From assembly GCF_900240305.1 (NCBI RefSeq), contig NZ_LT964854.1:558001-622000 (forward strand): 64,000 nucleotides of DNA, given 5' to 3'. The stretch comes from Ottowia massiliensis (lineage in GTDB: Bacteria > Pseudomonadota > Gammaproteobacteria > Burkholderiales > Burkholderiaceae_C). The notes under the pieces were generated by a model. The model searched no databases, was not told the origin of the DNA, and worked only from the letters and a program-made list of their open reading frames with translations. Positions 1 to 8,572 of the stretch are shown here, in pieces. How positions within the stretch are numbered: the stretch's first letter is position 1; every line of letters starts with the position of its first letter. Position numbers and translations under genes: made by a program.

Positions 1-395
1 CGCGGATGGGCCGCCCGCACGGGCTGCGCCCAAACGGCGTGCCGCAAAACGGCAACAGGAGCGGCGTACGCCATGCGTTCCAGCGCCAGGGCGGGCGCTG
101 CGGCAGGCGGGGCCAGCCGCTCGCCCATCAGCACGCACAGCGGGCAGTGGTCAAGGTGCAGGGCGGTTTTGCCGGCCTGGCCGTCACCGGCGGCGCTGTC
201 TGCGCTGTTGTCTGCGTCAGACAGGGCGATCCAGCGGGTTCCTTCGGAGGTGCAAACCTGCACCCATTGCGCGTTGCCGGCGCTCGCCAGCGCGCGCGAG
301 ACGGTAGGCGCCAGCGCAGACAACGCGACAACCCAGGCCGTCAGCCAGACGAGCCAGCGGGGAAAGCCACGAGGAAGGCCGGTGCGGCGGTTCAT
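1..395 (-). CDS. DUF2946 family protein, C-terminus cut by window edge
   Basis: From the ATG at 395 there are 131 open codons running off the left edge, so the protein is incomplete. It starts with a basic segment, then a hydrophobic stretch (about residues 14-30) that looks like a signal peptide or anchor. The Cys pair in HCPLCVL (H83, C84, C87) is the hallmark I associate with DUF2946, a family of small exported proteins often found beside copper or TonB-receptor genes. It diverges from nosZ, whose product needs copper, so a role in periplasmic copper handling is possible, but that is inference. Biochemical function is not established. Confidence 0.75.
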   Translation of the reverse strand, partial: MNRRTGLPRGFPRWLVWLTAWVVALSALAPTVSRALASAGNAQWVQVCTSEGTRWIALSDADNSADSAAGDGQAGKTALHLDHCPLCVLMGERLAPPAAAPALALERMAYAAPVAVLRHAVWAQPVRAAHP

Positions 396-566
396 GAGCG
401 CAGTTGTCAAGCCGGTTCGCGCGTTGGACAGAGAGCAGCGGCGCGAAATGCGAAAAAACCCATTCGAGTTCATTTTATGAACCCAACACAAACCGTTGCC
501 AGACAAGGCCTGGCTCTTTGAGCAGCATCAAGAAATTGACGTGGCTACAGGACGTAAAACCTGAAA

Positions 567-580
567 TTGACAAAGGTCAA
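567..580 (+). promoter_or_regulatory. FNR/DNR-type palindrome upstream of nosZ
   Basis: TTGAC-AAAG-GTCAA is a perfect 14-bp inverted repeat close to the FNR/DNR/NNR consensus TTGAT-N4-ATCAA. Its centre (573.5) lies about 41.5 bp before the start point predicted from the -10 hexamer at 602-607, the spacing of a class II activator site. Expected regulator: an anaerobic or NO-sensing Crp/FNR-family protein. Confidence 0.7.
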
Positions 581-601
581 TTAAAGGCTGCTAGCTGTTT
601 G

Positions 602-607
602 TATAGT
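602..607 (+). promoter_or_regulatory. Predicted -10 element of the nosZ promoter
   Basis: TATAGT sits about 22 bp after the FNR-type palindrome. Transcription would start near 613-616, leaving a leader of about 35 nt that contains the AAAGGAG ribosome site at 637-643. Confidence 0.5.
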
Positions 608-649
608 CAAAACCGGATATATCGATCCACGAAACGAAAGGAGTCTGAA

Positions 650-2635
650 ATGAGTCTGCTTGGAAAAAAAGCGCTGGATGTGGCGGCCAACCTGGGTCGC
701 CGCCGCTTCCTGAATTCGGCCGCTGCGCTGGGCGCGGTCACGGTCGGCTTGGCCGCCTGCAAGGAAAACACGCAGGGCAGCGCTGCGTCTGCTCCGGCGG
801 CGCCAGCGGCTGCGCCTAAGGCGGCGCCAAAAACTGAAATCACGGCAGCGCCCGAGACGCGCGGCTTCGTGGGTGGTGCGGGCAGCATTGAAATCCATCC
901 AGGCCAGCTGGATACGCACTACGGCATCTGGAGTGGCGGCCACACGGGCGATTTGCGCGTGCTAGGCATTCCTTCCGGTCGTGAATTGGCTCGTGTGCCT
1001 GGTTGCTGCCCGGATGCGCTGGTGGGATGGGGAATCACCAATGAATCCAAAGCCGTAATGGGCACCAAGCCCGACGGCACGTTGGAGTTCACCACGGGCG
1101 ACACGCACCACGTGCACTGCTCATATAAAGACGGCATCTACGACGGTAAATACTGTTTCGTGAATGACAAGCTCAACGCCCGCTTGGTGCGTGTGCGCTT
1201 GGATTACATGGTGACGGACAAGATTCTCAAGTTGCCGCATGTGCAGGGCTTCCACGGCATCTTCCCGGACAAGCGCGATCCGGTGGATCCCAGCGTCAAC
1301 TACACCACGCGCGTGTTCTGCGGCCAGGAATTTCGTGTGCCGCTGGAAAAAATTGACAACAACACCGTCAATGACGACGCGAACTATGGCTGCGTATTCA
1401 CCTGTGTGGATTCCGAGAAGATGGAGGTCAAGTGGCAGGCCCGCATCGACGGCAACTGCGATTTGGTGGCTACCTCATACGACGGCAAGCTGGCTGCCAC
1501 CAACCAGTACAACACCGAAGGTGGCGTAACCTATCCCGACATGATGTCGGCTGAAGTGGATGCTTGTCTGTTCTTCAATGTAGCGCGCATTGAGCAGGCC
1601 ATCAAGGACGGCAAATTCACCCATCTGGGCAACAACAAGATTCCAGTGGTGGACTGCCGCGCGGAAGCCAACAAGGATCCGAAAACGGCGCTGGCTGTGC
1701 CCGTGCCCGTACCCAAGAACCCGCACGGCGTGAACGCTTCACCCGACGGCAAGTATTTCGTGTGCTCCGGCAAGCTTTCGCCCACCTGCACGGTGATCGA
1801 GCTGCAAAAGGTGCTGGACTGGTTTGACGGCAAGCTGGACGACATCGCCAAGGCCGTGGTGGCTGAAGTGGAAGTGGGCCTGGGGCCGCTGCACACCACG
1901 TTCGATGGCCGGGGCAATGCCTACACCACGCTGTTCCTGGATAGCCAGATTTGCAAATGGAACGTTGAACAGGCCATCAAGAAATACGCTGGTGATAAGA
2001 ACATCAACCCCGTTATCGACAAGATCGACGTGATGTACCAGCCCGGTCACATTAGTGCGACGCATGCTGAAACCAGTGCGGCTGATGGCGTATGGATGGG
2101 CGTAGGCAACAAGTTTTCCAAGGACCGCTTCCTGCCTGTCGGCCCGCTGCATGCCGAAAACGACCAGTTGCTCGACATCACGGGCGAGCGCATGGTGCTG
2201 GTGCATGACACGCCGGTGCGCGGCGAGCCGCACGACTTCGTGATCTTCAAGCGCGAGTGGCTTAATCCCAAGCAGATCTACAACATGGAAGACTTCCCCT
2301 TGGCGGTGCCCAGCGCGGAAGAAGCGGGCGTCACCCGCAATGGCAACAAGGTCACTGTGCGTATGGTGTCTTTCGCGCCAGCTTTCGAGCCCAATGTGTT
2401 CAAGGTGAAATTGGGCGATGAAGTGACGGTGATTCTCACCAACATTGACCGCGTGGAGGACTTGACGCACGGCTTTGGCCTGCCTGACTACAACATTCAG
2501 TTCATTGTCAATCCGCAGGAAACCAAGTCTGTAACTTTCAAGGCGGACAAGCCAGGCGTGTTCTGGTACTACTGCACCAACTTCTGCCACGCGCTGCACC
2601 TGGAAATGCGCGGACGCATGATCGTTGAATCTTGA
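650..2635 (+). CDS. nosZ: Nitrous-oxide reductase NosZ
   Basis: Periplasmic multicopper enzyme reducing N2O to N2, 661 residues. I chose the ATG at 650 because AAAGGAG lies just before it and the FNR-type promoter lies upstream; the frame is open further back but that stretch is promoter. The N-terminus has a Tat motif (R17-R18-R19-F-L-N) followed by a hydrophobic core, indicating export of the folded enzyme and a clade I type. A beta-propeller region carries GDTHHVHC (CuZ histidines), and the cupredoxin tail has the CuA signature C642-x3-C646-x3-H650-x2-M653. Oddity: the signal ends in L34-A35-A36-C37, a lipobox-like sequence. It is the first gene of the nos operon. Confidence 0.97.
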   Translation: MSLLGKKALDVAANLGRRRFLNSAAALGAVTVGLAACKENTQGSAASAPAAPAAAPKAAPKTEITAAPETRGFVGGAGSIEIHPGQLDTHYGIWSGGHTGDLRVLGIPSGRELARVPGCCPDALVGWGITNESKAVMGTKPDGTLEFTTGDTHHVHCSYKDGIYDGKYCFVNDKLNARLVRVRLDYMVTDKILKLPHVQGFHGIFPDKRDPVDPSVNYTTRVFCGQEFRVPLEKIDNNTVNDDANYGCVFTCVDSEKMEVKWQARIDGNCDLVATSYDGKLAATNQYNTEGGVTYPDMMSAEVDACLFFNVARIEQAIKDGKFTHLGNNKIPVVDCRAEANKDPKTALAVPVPVPKNPHGVNASPDGKYFVCSGKLSPTCTVIELQKVLDWFDGKLDDIAKAVVAEVEVGLGPLHTTFDGRGNAYTTLFLDSQICKWNVEQAIKKYAGDKNINPVIDKIDVMYQPGHISATHAETSAADGVWMGVGNKFSKDRFLPVGPLHAENDQLLDITGERMVLVHDTPVRGEPHDFVIFKREWLNPKQIYNMEDFPLAVPSAEEAGVTRNGNKVTVRMVSFAPAFEPNVFKVKLGDEVTVILTNIDRVEDLTHGFGLPDYNIQFIVNPQETKSVTFKADKPGVFWYYCTNFCHALHLEMRGRMIVES

Positions 2636-2700
2636 TGCCCCTGGCAGGCAGGTAAACGGGCGGGTCATCGGGCCTGCCCGCAAAAGTAGAAAATAAAAAA

Positions 2701-2738
2701 GGGGCTTGAGCTGGTGACGGCTTGGCCCCTCGGTTTTT
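2701..2738 (+). terminator. Weak hairpin plus T-tract after nosZ
   Basis: GGGGC at 2701-2705 can pair with GCCCC at 2725-2729, followed by CGGTTTTT. The stem is short and the loop long, so it may only attenuate transcription between nosZ and nosR. Confidence 0.35.
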
Positions 2739-2741
2739 GTA

Positions 2742-2776
2742 AGAGCCTATTCACGGACAGGCTGTGAACAGGTTCT
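2742..2776. repeat. Short imperfect inverted repeat, family 2 (AGAACCTGTTC-type ends)
   Basis: AGAGCCTATTCAC and GTGAACAGGTTCT are imperfect inverted arms (11 of 13 match) around a 9-nt loop. The arms match the ends of the 137-bp element at 39759-39895, so this looks like a minimal or internally deleted copy lying between nosZ and nosR. Confidence 0.6.
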
Positions 2777-2798
2777 AAATCCCAGGATGTATTGGCTC

Positions 2799-5450
2799 AT
2801 GAAAATCGAAACACTCGCTCGCAAGATGCTGACAGGGCTGGCGCTGTCACTGGCGGCGCTGGCGGTGCAGGCCGCCGGGCAGGGCGCAGGCGGCTCGCAA
2901 GCCTACGAAGCGCCCCTGCCGCCGGGGCTGGCCACGGCCAAGGACATGTGCGCCCTGCTGCCGTGCAAGGACGTGTTTCCGGGGGCAACCTCGTTTTCCG
3001 AACGCATGGGCCAGCCACCCTACGTGGAAGCCTACGGCGGCGAAGATGGCAAGCAAAAGCTCGGCTACGTGATGCTCTCTACCGACATCACCGACACGCC
3101 CGCCTATTCGGGCAAGCCGGTGGTCACGCTGATCGGCATGGACACGGAGGGCAAATACGTTGGCGTCAAAGTCATCAAGCACTCCGAACCCATCTTGCTG
3201 CTGGGCATCCCGGAGTCGGCGCTGCTTGATTTCAATGCCCAGTACATCGGCAAATCCGTTAAGGACAAGATTGAAGTGGGCCAGACCCGGCCTGATGAAG
3301 GCGTGCTGGGCGTGGACGCCATTTCCGGCGCTACGGTGACGGTTATCGCGCAAAACCAGGTCATCACCACTTCCGGCGCGGCCGTGGCGCGGCAGGTGGG
3401 CATCATCGAGCCGCTGGTGCGCGAGCCGGTGCGCTATGTGGAGCCTGCCGCTGGCCAGCCCCTGCCGGATTGGGACACGCTGGTCAAACAGGGCGCAATA
3501 GGCAAGCTGGTGGTCAAGCCAGAGCAGGTGGGGCTTGAAAAAAGCAACGTGCCTTTCATTGAGCTGTGGTTCGGCTCGCTCAATTCGCCCGTCGTCGGTC
3601 CGGCGCTGCTGGGCGAGGACACCTGGAAAAACCTGATAGGGCGCATGAAGGAAGGGCAAAACGCCATCTTCATCATTCGCACGGCGGGAGCCGAATCGTT
3701 CAAAGGTTCGGGCTTCGTGCGCGGCGGCATTTATGACCGCGTGCAGGTGCGGCAGGACAACGACATCTTCACCTTCAAGGACAGCGATGCCGTGAACCTG
3801 TACACCCTCAAGGCCAAAGGCGCGCCCAAGTTCAGCGAATCCAGCATCTTCATCGTGCGTTCGCCTGCCTTTTCGGCGGCGTATCCGTGGAAGCTGATCT
3901 TTCTGGGCAACAAGCGCGATCCGGCCACGGGCCAGCGCGTGTTCACGGTGTTTGACAAGGGTTACTGGCTGCCTGAGCAGTATTTGGTGGGCGGCCATCC
4001 CAAGATCGCTGTACCCGAGGCCACATGGGTGAAAGTGTGGAAGCAGCGCGCGCCGCAGATCGTGCTGTTCGCCCTGCTGCTGGTGGCTGTCACGGTGGTG
4101 TATGCCCTGCGCGACCATCTCACGCGCCGCTCCACGCACAAAAACAAGTGGCCGGTCAATTCCTTCAAGTTCACCTTCTGGGCCATCTTCATCTTCTGGG
4201 TGGGTTTTGGCCTGATGGCGCAACCTTCGGTCACGCAAGTGCTGACCTGGCTGCACTCGCTGCTGTTCAAGTGGGAGTGGGATCTGTTCCTGAGCGATCC
4301 TTTCCTGTTCCTCTACTGGATCTTCATCTTCGTGACCATCTTCCTGTTCGGGCGCGGCCTGTTTTGCGGCTGGACCTGCCCCTTCGGTTCCATTCAGGAA
4401 GGGCTGCACAAGATTGCGGGCGCCACGCCGCTGAAGCGCTACCAGTTCCTGCCGCCCAAGTGGCTGCATGACCGGCTCAAGTGGATCAAATACGCCGTGT
4501 TCTTCGGCCTGGTGGTGGTGTCGCTCTTTTCGATGGGGCTGGCCGAAAAGCTGGCCGAAGTGGAGCCGTTCAAGACCACCTTCCTTGTGGGCATCACCAA
4601 GCGCAGCTGGCCGTTTGCCACGTTTGTGCTGGTGATTCTGGGGCTGTCCATCTTTATTGAGCGGCCTTATTGCAAATACGTCTGCCCGCTGGGCGCGTCG
4701 ATTGCCATGCCGACCACGTTCCGCTGGTTCGGTCTGCGCCGCAAGGCGGACTGCAACACCTGCAAAGCCTGCGCCAAAGGCTGCGGCGCGCTGGCCATTG
4801 ACGCCGATGGGCGCATCGACCAGCGCGAGTGCATGCACTGCATGGATTGCATGATTCTTTACACCGACAGCGCCGGCTGCCCGCCGCTGGTCAAGGAGCG
4901 CAAGGCGCGCGAGCGCGCGGGCGAACCGATGACAGCCATTGCACGCGACGGCTACTACATCCCCATCGTTCCGATTGAGGAAGACCGCCAGCGCCTCAAT
5001 GCCCAAAAGCTGCTGTCCATCAAGCCTGACCCGCGCTGGCCCAGCAAGCGCGCCCATCCCTCCGTGGAAAACCTGCATGGCGTGCGCCGCCTGCTGGGCG
5101 AAGTGGTGGAGCACCTCTGGCCCTTCAGCCGCGAAGGCTGGCAGGCCAGCCACGTGGTGGTGGCGCTGGGCGTAGCGGCGGCGCTGGGCGCCACGCTGGT
5201 CTGGCTGCTGGCCGCAGGCGGCAGCGCCTCGCCCATGCTCGTGATCGGCGTGTGGTTTGGCTGGAGCGTGTTTGAAGTGCTCGTGCGCTTCAAGAGCAAG
5301 CCCTACGTCAAGGACGGCCCCTGGTGGGGCAGCGTGTGGCGGCAGGCCACCGTCATGGACATGATCAGCTACGTGGGCCTCAAAAACCTGCTCATTGGCG
5401 CGGCGCTGTTCTGGCTGCTGGCGTTCACCGGTCTGTGGACGCTTGCATGA
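2799..5450 (+). CDS. nosR: NosR, membrane flavoprotein/ferredoxin of N2O respiration
   Basis: Membrane protein required for nosZ expression and electron supply, 883 residues from the ATG at 2799 (an in-frame ATG at 2787 has no usable ribosome site). Signal-like N-terminus, then a periplasmic FMN-binding domain with the flavinylation motif S176-G-A-T179-V-T, several membrane helices from about residue 415, two polyferredoxin motifs CGWTCPFG (C523, C527) and CKYVCPLG (C625, C629), and ferredoxin-type clusters (C652/655/658/662 and C678/681/684). Longer than the usual roughly 720-760 residues because of a C-terminal extension of about 100 residues with extra membrane helices. The FMN is expected to be attached by ApbE, encoded at 11871-12938. 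Confidence 0.95.
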   Translation: MKIETLARKMLTGLALSLAALAVQAAGQGAGGSQAYEAPLPPGLATAKDMCALLPCKDVFPGATSFSERMGQPPYVEAYGGEDGKQKLGYVMLSTDITDTPAYSGKPVVTLIGMDTEGKYVGVKVIKHSEPILLLGIPESALLDFNAQYIGKSVKDKIEVGQTRPDEGVLGVDAISGATVTVIAQNQVITTSGAAVARQVGIIEPLVREPVRYVEPAAGQPLPDWDTLVKQGAIGKLVVKPEQVGLEKSNVPFIELWFGSLNSPVVGPALLGEDTWKNLIGRMKEGQNAIFIIRTAGAESFKGSGFVRGGIYDRVQVRQDNDIFTFKDSDAVNLYTLKAKGAPKFSESSIFIVRSPAFSAAYPWKLIFLGNKRDPATGQRVFTVFDKGYWLPEQYLVGGHPKIAVPEATWVKVWKQRAPQIVLFALLLVAVTVVYALRDHLTRRSTHKNKWPVNSFKFTFWAIFIFWVGFGLMAQPSVTQVLTWLHSLLFKWEWDLFLSDPFLFLYWIFIFVTIFLFGRGLFCGWTCPFGSIQEGLHKIAGATPLKRYQFLPPKWLHDRLKWIKYAVFFGLVVVSLFSMGLAEKLAEVEPFKTTFLVGITKRSWPFATFVLVILGLSIFIERPYCKYVCPLGASIAMPTTFRWFGLRRKADCNTCKACAKGCGALAIDADGRIDQRECMHCMDCMILYTDSAGCPPLVKERKARERAGEPMTAIARDGYYIPIVPIEEDRQRLNAQKLLSIKPDPRWPSKRAHPSVENLHGVRRLLGEVVEHLWPFSREGWQASHVVVALGVAAALGATLVWLLAAGGSASPMLVIGVWFGWSVFEVLVRFKSKPYVKDGPWWGSVWRQATVMDMISYVGLKNLLIGAALFWLLAFTGLWTLA

Positions 5451-6748
5451 AGGGCGGCGTTTTCAGACCATCCGCGAAGAGACGGCTGGCCGCAGCCTTC
5501 CTGGGCATGGCCCTGGCGGGCCATGCCGCAGCGGCCACGCTCACGGTCAGGCCGGGCGAGTCCATCCAGGCGGCCATAGACCGCGCCCAAAACGGCGATG
5601 TCATCGAAGTGCAGCGCGCCCGCTACCAGGAAAACCTGCGCATCGACAAAACGGTCACGCTGCGCGGCATCGAACGCCCCACGGTCGATGGCAGCGGCAA
5701 GGACGACACCATCCGCGTCATCGCCCCCGACGTTGTCATCGAAGGCATGATCGTCGCCAACTCCGGCGACAACCGCTACAAGCAAAACGCTGGCATCTAC
5801 GTTCAGCCCGGCGCGCACCGCGCCAAAGTGCAGCATTGCTACCTGGCCTACAACCTGTTTGGCATGTGGATTGAAAAAGCCGATGACGTGCAAGTGCTGC
5901 ACAACAACATCACCGGCAAGCGCGACTACGACAGCCCCCGGCGCGGCAACGGTATCCAGCTCTACAACACCAAGGGCGCGCGCATCATCGGCAACCAGAT
6001 CAGCTTCGTGCGCGACGCGCTCTATATCGACGTTTCGCACCACGCCATCTTCCAGAAGAACAACCTGCACCACAGCCGCTACGGCACGCACTACATGAAC
6101 TCCTACTACAACCTGTGGGAGGACAACGACACCTGGAAAAACCAGGCCGGCCTGGCCCTGATGGAAGTGCGCGACCAGACCATCCGCAACAACCGCGCGT
6201 GGAACAACATCGACCACGGCATCATGCTGCGCACCCTGCAAGACGCAGTGGTGGAAAACAACATCGTCATGGGCAACAAGCGCGGCTTTTTCGTCTATGA
6301 CGTGGAATTCACCAAGATGCTGGGCAACGTGGTGGCCGACAACTACACCGGCGTGCATCTGGCGGGCGCGGCGCGCAACACCTGGGACGGCAACGACTTC
6401 ATCCAGAACCGCCTGCAAGTCAAATACGTGCTCACGCGCGACCAGCAATGGGGCGGCCCCGAAGGCAACTACTGGAGCAACTATCGCGGCTGGGACCGCG
6501 ACCACGACGGCCGGGGCGACATTCCCTACGAAGCCAACGACATCGTGGACCGCCTCAGCTGGCGCTACCCTGCCGTGCAAATGCTGCTGGGCAGCCCTGC
6601 CGTGCAGGCGCTGCGCCTGGTGGGCCAGCAGTTTCCGGTGCTGCGCGTGCCCAGCGTCGTGGAAAACCACCCCCGCATGCTGCCGCGCTCCACCGAATGG
6701 GCCAAATGGCGCGCGCGCGTGCAAAAGGAAAACCCCAATGTCCGATGA
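5447..6748 (+). CDS. nosD: NosD, periplasmic copper-site assembly protein
   Basis: Periplasmic right-handed beta-helix protein that works with the NosFY ABC transporter to supply sulfur for the CuZ centre of NosZ. 433 residues; the ATG at 5447 overlaps the nosR stop (ATGA), showing translational coupling. Signal peptide at residues 1-29 ending AGHAAA, then Asn- and Gly-rich beta-helix (CASH/PbH1) repeats through about residue 330. Length is normal for the family. Confidence 0.95.
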   Translation: MKGGVFRPSAKRRLAAAFLGMALAGHAAAATLTVRPGESIQAAIDRAQNGDVIEVQRARYQENLRIDKTVTLRGIERPTVDGSGKDDTIRVIAPDVVIEGMIVANSGDNRYKQNAGIYVQPGAHRAKVQHCYLAYNLFGMWIEKADDVQVLHNNITGKRDYDSPRRGNGIQLYNTKGARIIGNQISFVRDALYIDVSHHAIFQKNNLHHSRYGTHYMNSYYNLWEDNDTWKNQAGLALMEVRDQTIRNNRAWNNIDHGIMLRTLQDAVVENNIVMGNKRGFFVYDVEFTKMLGNVVADNYTGVHLAGAARNTWDGNDFIQNRLQVKYVLTRDQQWGGPEGNYWSNYRGWDRDHDGRGDIPYEANDIVDRLSWRYPAVQMLLGSPAVQALRLVGQQFPVLRVPSVVENHPRMLPRSTEWAKWRARVQKENPNVR

Positions 6749-7757
6749 AACCAGCAGCAGCCCCGGCGGGGGCGACGCCGTCATTCGCTTGCGCGGCGTC
6801 ACCAAACGCTTTGACCGCTTCACCGCCGTGGACGATGTTTCGCTCGACATCCGGCGCGGCGAAGTGTTCGGCCTGATCGGCCACAACGGCGCAGGCAAAA
6901 GCACCCTGTTCAAGATGATGCTCGGCCTGCTTGCGCCCACCAGCGGCCGCATTGAAGTGGGCGGCCAGCCCGTGCACGGCCGCGCCGCGCGCGAAGTGCG
7001 GCGCGGCATTGGCTACCTGCCCGAAAACGTGGCCTTGTGGGACAACCTCAGCGGCCTGGAAACGCTGCGCTTTTTCGCGCGCCTCAAGCGCGTGGACGCG
7101 GCAGGCTGCCCCGCGCTGCTGGAGCGCGTGGGCCTGGGCGCGGCGGGCAAAAAGCCGGTGCGCGCCTACTCCAAGGGCATGCGCCAGCGCCTGGGCTTTG
7201 CGCAGGCGCTGCTGGGCCAGCCGCGCGTGCTGTTTCTGGATGAACCCACCACGGGGCTGGACCCGCACGCCATCCACTTTTTCTGGGACACGCTGGCCGA
7301 GCTGCGCGACCAAGGGCTGACCATCGTGCTCACCTCGCACATCCTGGCCGAGCTGCAAAACCGTGTGGACCGCGTGGCCGTCATGGCCAGCGGCAAGGTG
7401 CAGGCGCTGGGCACGCTGGACGAGCTGCGCGCCATCTTCGATTTGCCGCTGACGGTGCAGGCCAGCCTGGCCGCTGGCGTCGATGCCGGGCAGGCCCAGG
7501 GCTTCATGGCCGCCTGGCCGCCCGATCTGGCCGGCTTCGCACACGCTTTTGACGGCCAGACCCTCACCCTTCGCGCCCCGCGCGAGAAAAAAATGGCCCT
7601 GCTGCGCCACCTGCTGGCCGCGCCGCAAGTGGCCGACGTGCAAGTGCATGCCCCCTCGCTGGAAGACATGTTCTTCAGCGAAGGCGGCGCAGGCGTGGCC
7701 GCCAGCGCGCAAAACCGCCCGCAACCCCGCCCGCAAACCCAACAGGAAGCCGCATGA
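6738..7757 (+). CDS. nosF: NosF, ABC transporter ATPase
   Basis: Cytoplasmic ATPase of the NosDFY maturation system. 339 residues from the ATG at 6738, overlapping the end of nosD by 11 nt. Walker A GHNGAGKS (residues 48-55), signature YSKGMRQRLG and Walker B VLFLDEPTTGLD are all intact, followed by the switch histidine in LTSHIL. The C-terminal 80 residues are an accessory domain ending in a Gln/Pro/Arg-rich tail. Couples to nosY by an ATGA overlap. Confidence 0.95.
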   Translation: MSDETSSSPGGGDAVIRLRGVTKRFDRFTAVDDVSLDIRRGEVFGLIGHNGAGKSTLFKMMLGLLAPTSGRIEVGGQPVHGRAAREVRRGIGYLPENVALWDNLSGLETLRFFARLKRVDAAGCPALLERVGLGAAGKKPVRAYSKGMRQRLGFAQALLGQPRVLFLDEPTTGLDPHAIHFFWDTLAELRDQGLTIVLTSHILAELQNRVDRVAVMASGKVQALGTLDELRAIFDLPLTVQASLAAGVDAGQAQGFMAAWPPDLAGFAHAFDGQTLTLRAPREKKMALLRHLLAAPQVADVQVHAPSLEDMFFSEGGAGVAASAQNRPQPRPQTQQEAA

Positions 7758-8572
7758 TCCAGCCCCGTCAAGTCCTCACCCTGGCCTCCAAGGAATTTCG
7801 CGACCGTCTGCGCAACCGCTGGGTGCTGGCCGTGGCGCTGGTGTTCGCCGCGTTTTCGCTCGTCATCACCTACGCGGGCGGCGCGCAGCAGGGCACGGTG
7901 GGCCTGCGCTCGCTGGAATTCACCATCACCAGCCTGGTCAGCCTCGTCATCTACCTTGTGCCGCTCATTGCCCTGCTGCTGGGCTTTGACGCCATCGTGG
8001 GCGAGCGCGAGCGCGGCTCGCTCGACTTGCTGCTGGCCTACCCCATCACGCGCGGCGAGCTGCTGCTAGGCAAATACCTGGGCCTGGCGCTGGCGCTGGC
8101 GCTGGCCATGCTGGCCGGGCTGGCCGCCGTGGGCGTGGTGCTGGCGGGGCAGTTCGGCACGCGGGCGCTTTTTCACTATTCGGGCTTCGTGATCAGCGCG
8201 CTGCTCATGGGGCTGGCCTTTTTGAGCCTGGCCGTGCTCATCTCGGTGCTGGCGCGCGACCGCACGCGCGCTTCGGGCGCGGCCATCATCCTGTGGTTTT
8301 TGTTCGTGCTGGTGTTTGACCTGGCGCTGCTGGGCGTGCTGGTGGGCACTGCCGGGCGCTACGGCGGCGAAATCTTCCCCTACCTGCTGCTGCTGAACCC
8401 GACCGACGTTTTCCGCATCCTCAACGTCTTTTCCGCTGAAGACGTGCGCAGCGCCTACGGGCTGGTCAGCGTGGTGCCGCCCGTGCTGCTGCGGCTGGAC
8501 GTGCTGGCCGCCGTCATGGCCGGCTGGATTGCCATACCCTTGGCCCTTGCCAAATGGAGATTTAAGACATGA
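7754..8572 (+). CDS. nosY: NosY, ABC transporter permease
   Basis: Membrane partner of NosF in the NosDFY complex needed to build the CuZ centre. 272 residues with about six hydrophobic helices and the conserved VGERERGSLDLLLAYPITR segment of ABC-2 type permeases. ATGA overlaps with both nosF and nosL show one transcription and translation unit. Confidence 0.94.
   Translation: MIQPRQVLTLASKEFRDRLRNRWVLAVALVFAAFSLVITYAGGAQQGTVGLRSLEFTITSLVSLVIYLVPLIALLLGFDAIVGERERGSLDLLLAYPITRGELLLGKYLGLALALALAMLAGLAAVGVVLAGQFGTRALFHYSGFVISALLMGLAFLSLAVLISVLARDRTRASGAAIILWFLFVLVFDLALLGVLVGTAGRYGGEIFPYLLLLNPTDVFRILNVFSAEDVRSAYGLVSVVPPVLLRLDVLAAVMAGWIAIPLALAKWRFKT

Noticed and set aside
404..649. Longer NosZ start at 404
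   Set aside because: The extra 82 codons would cover the FNR-type site, the -10 element and the ribosome site, and encode no signal-like sequence; the ATG at 650 is followed at once by the Tat signal.
2847..5153. 768-codon open frame opposite nosR
   Set aside because: A by-product of high GC content; the nosR frame has all expected motifs, while the antisense frame has His/Arg/Gln-rich low-quality sequence.
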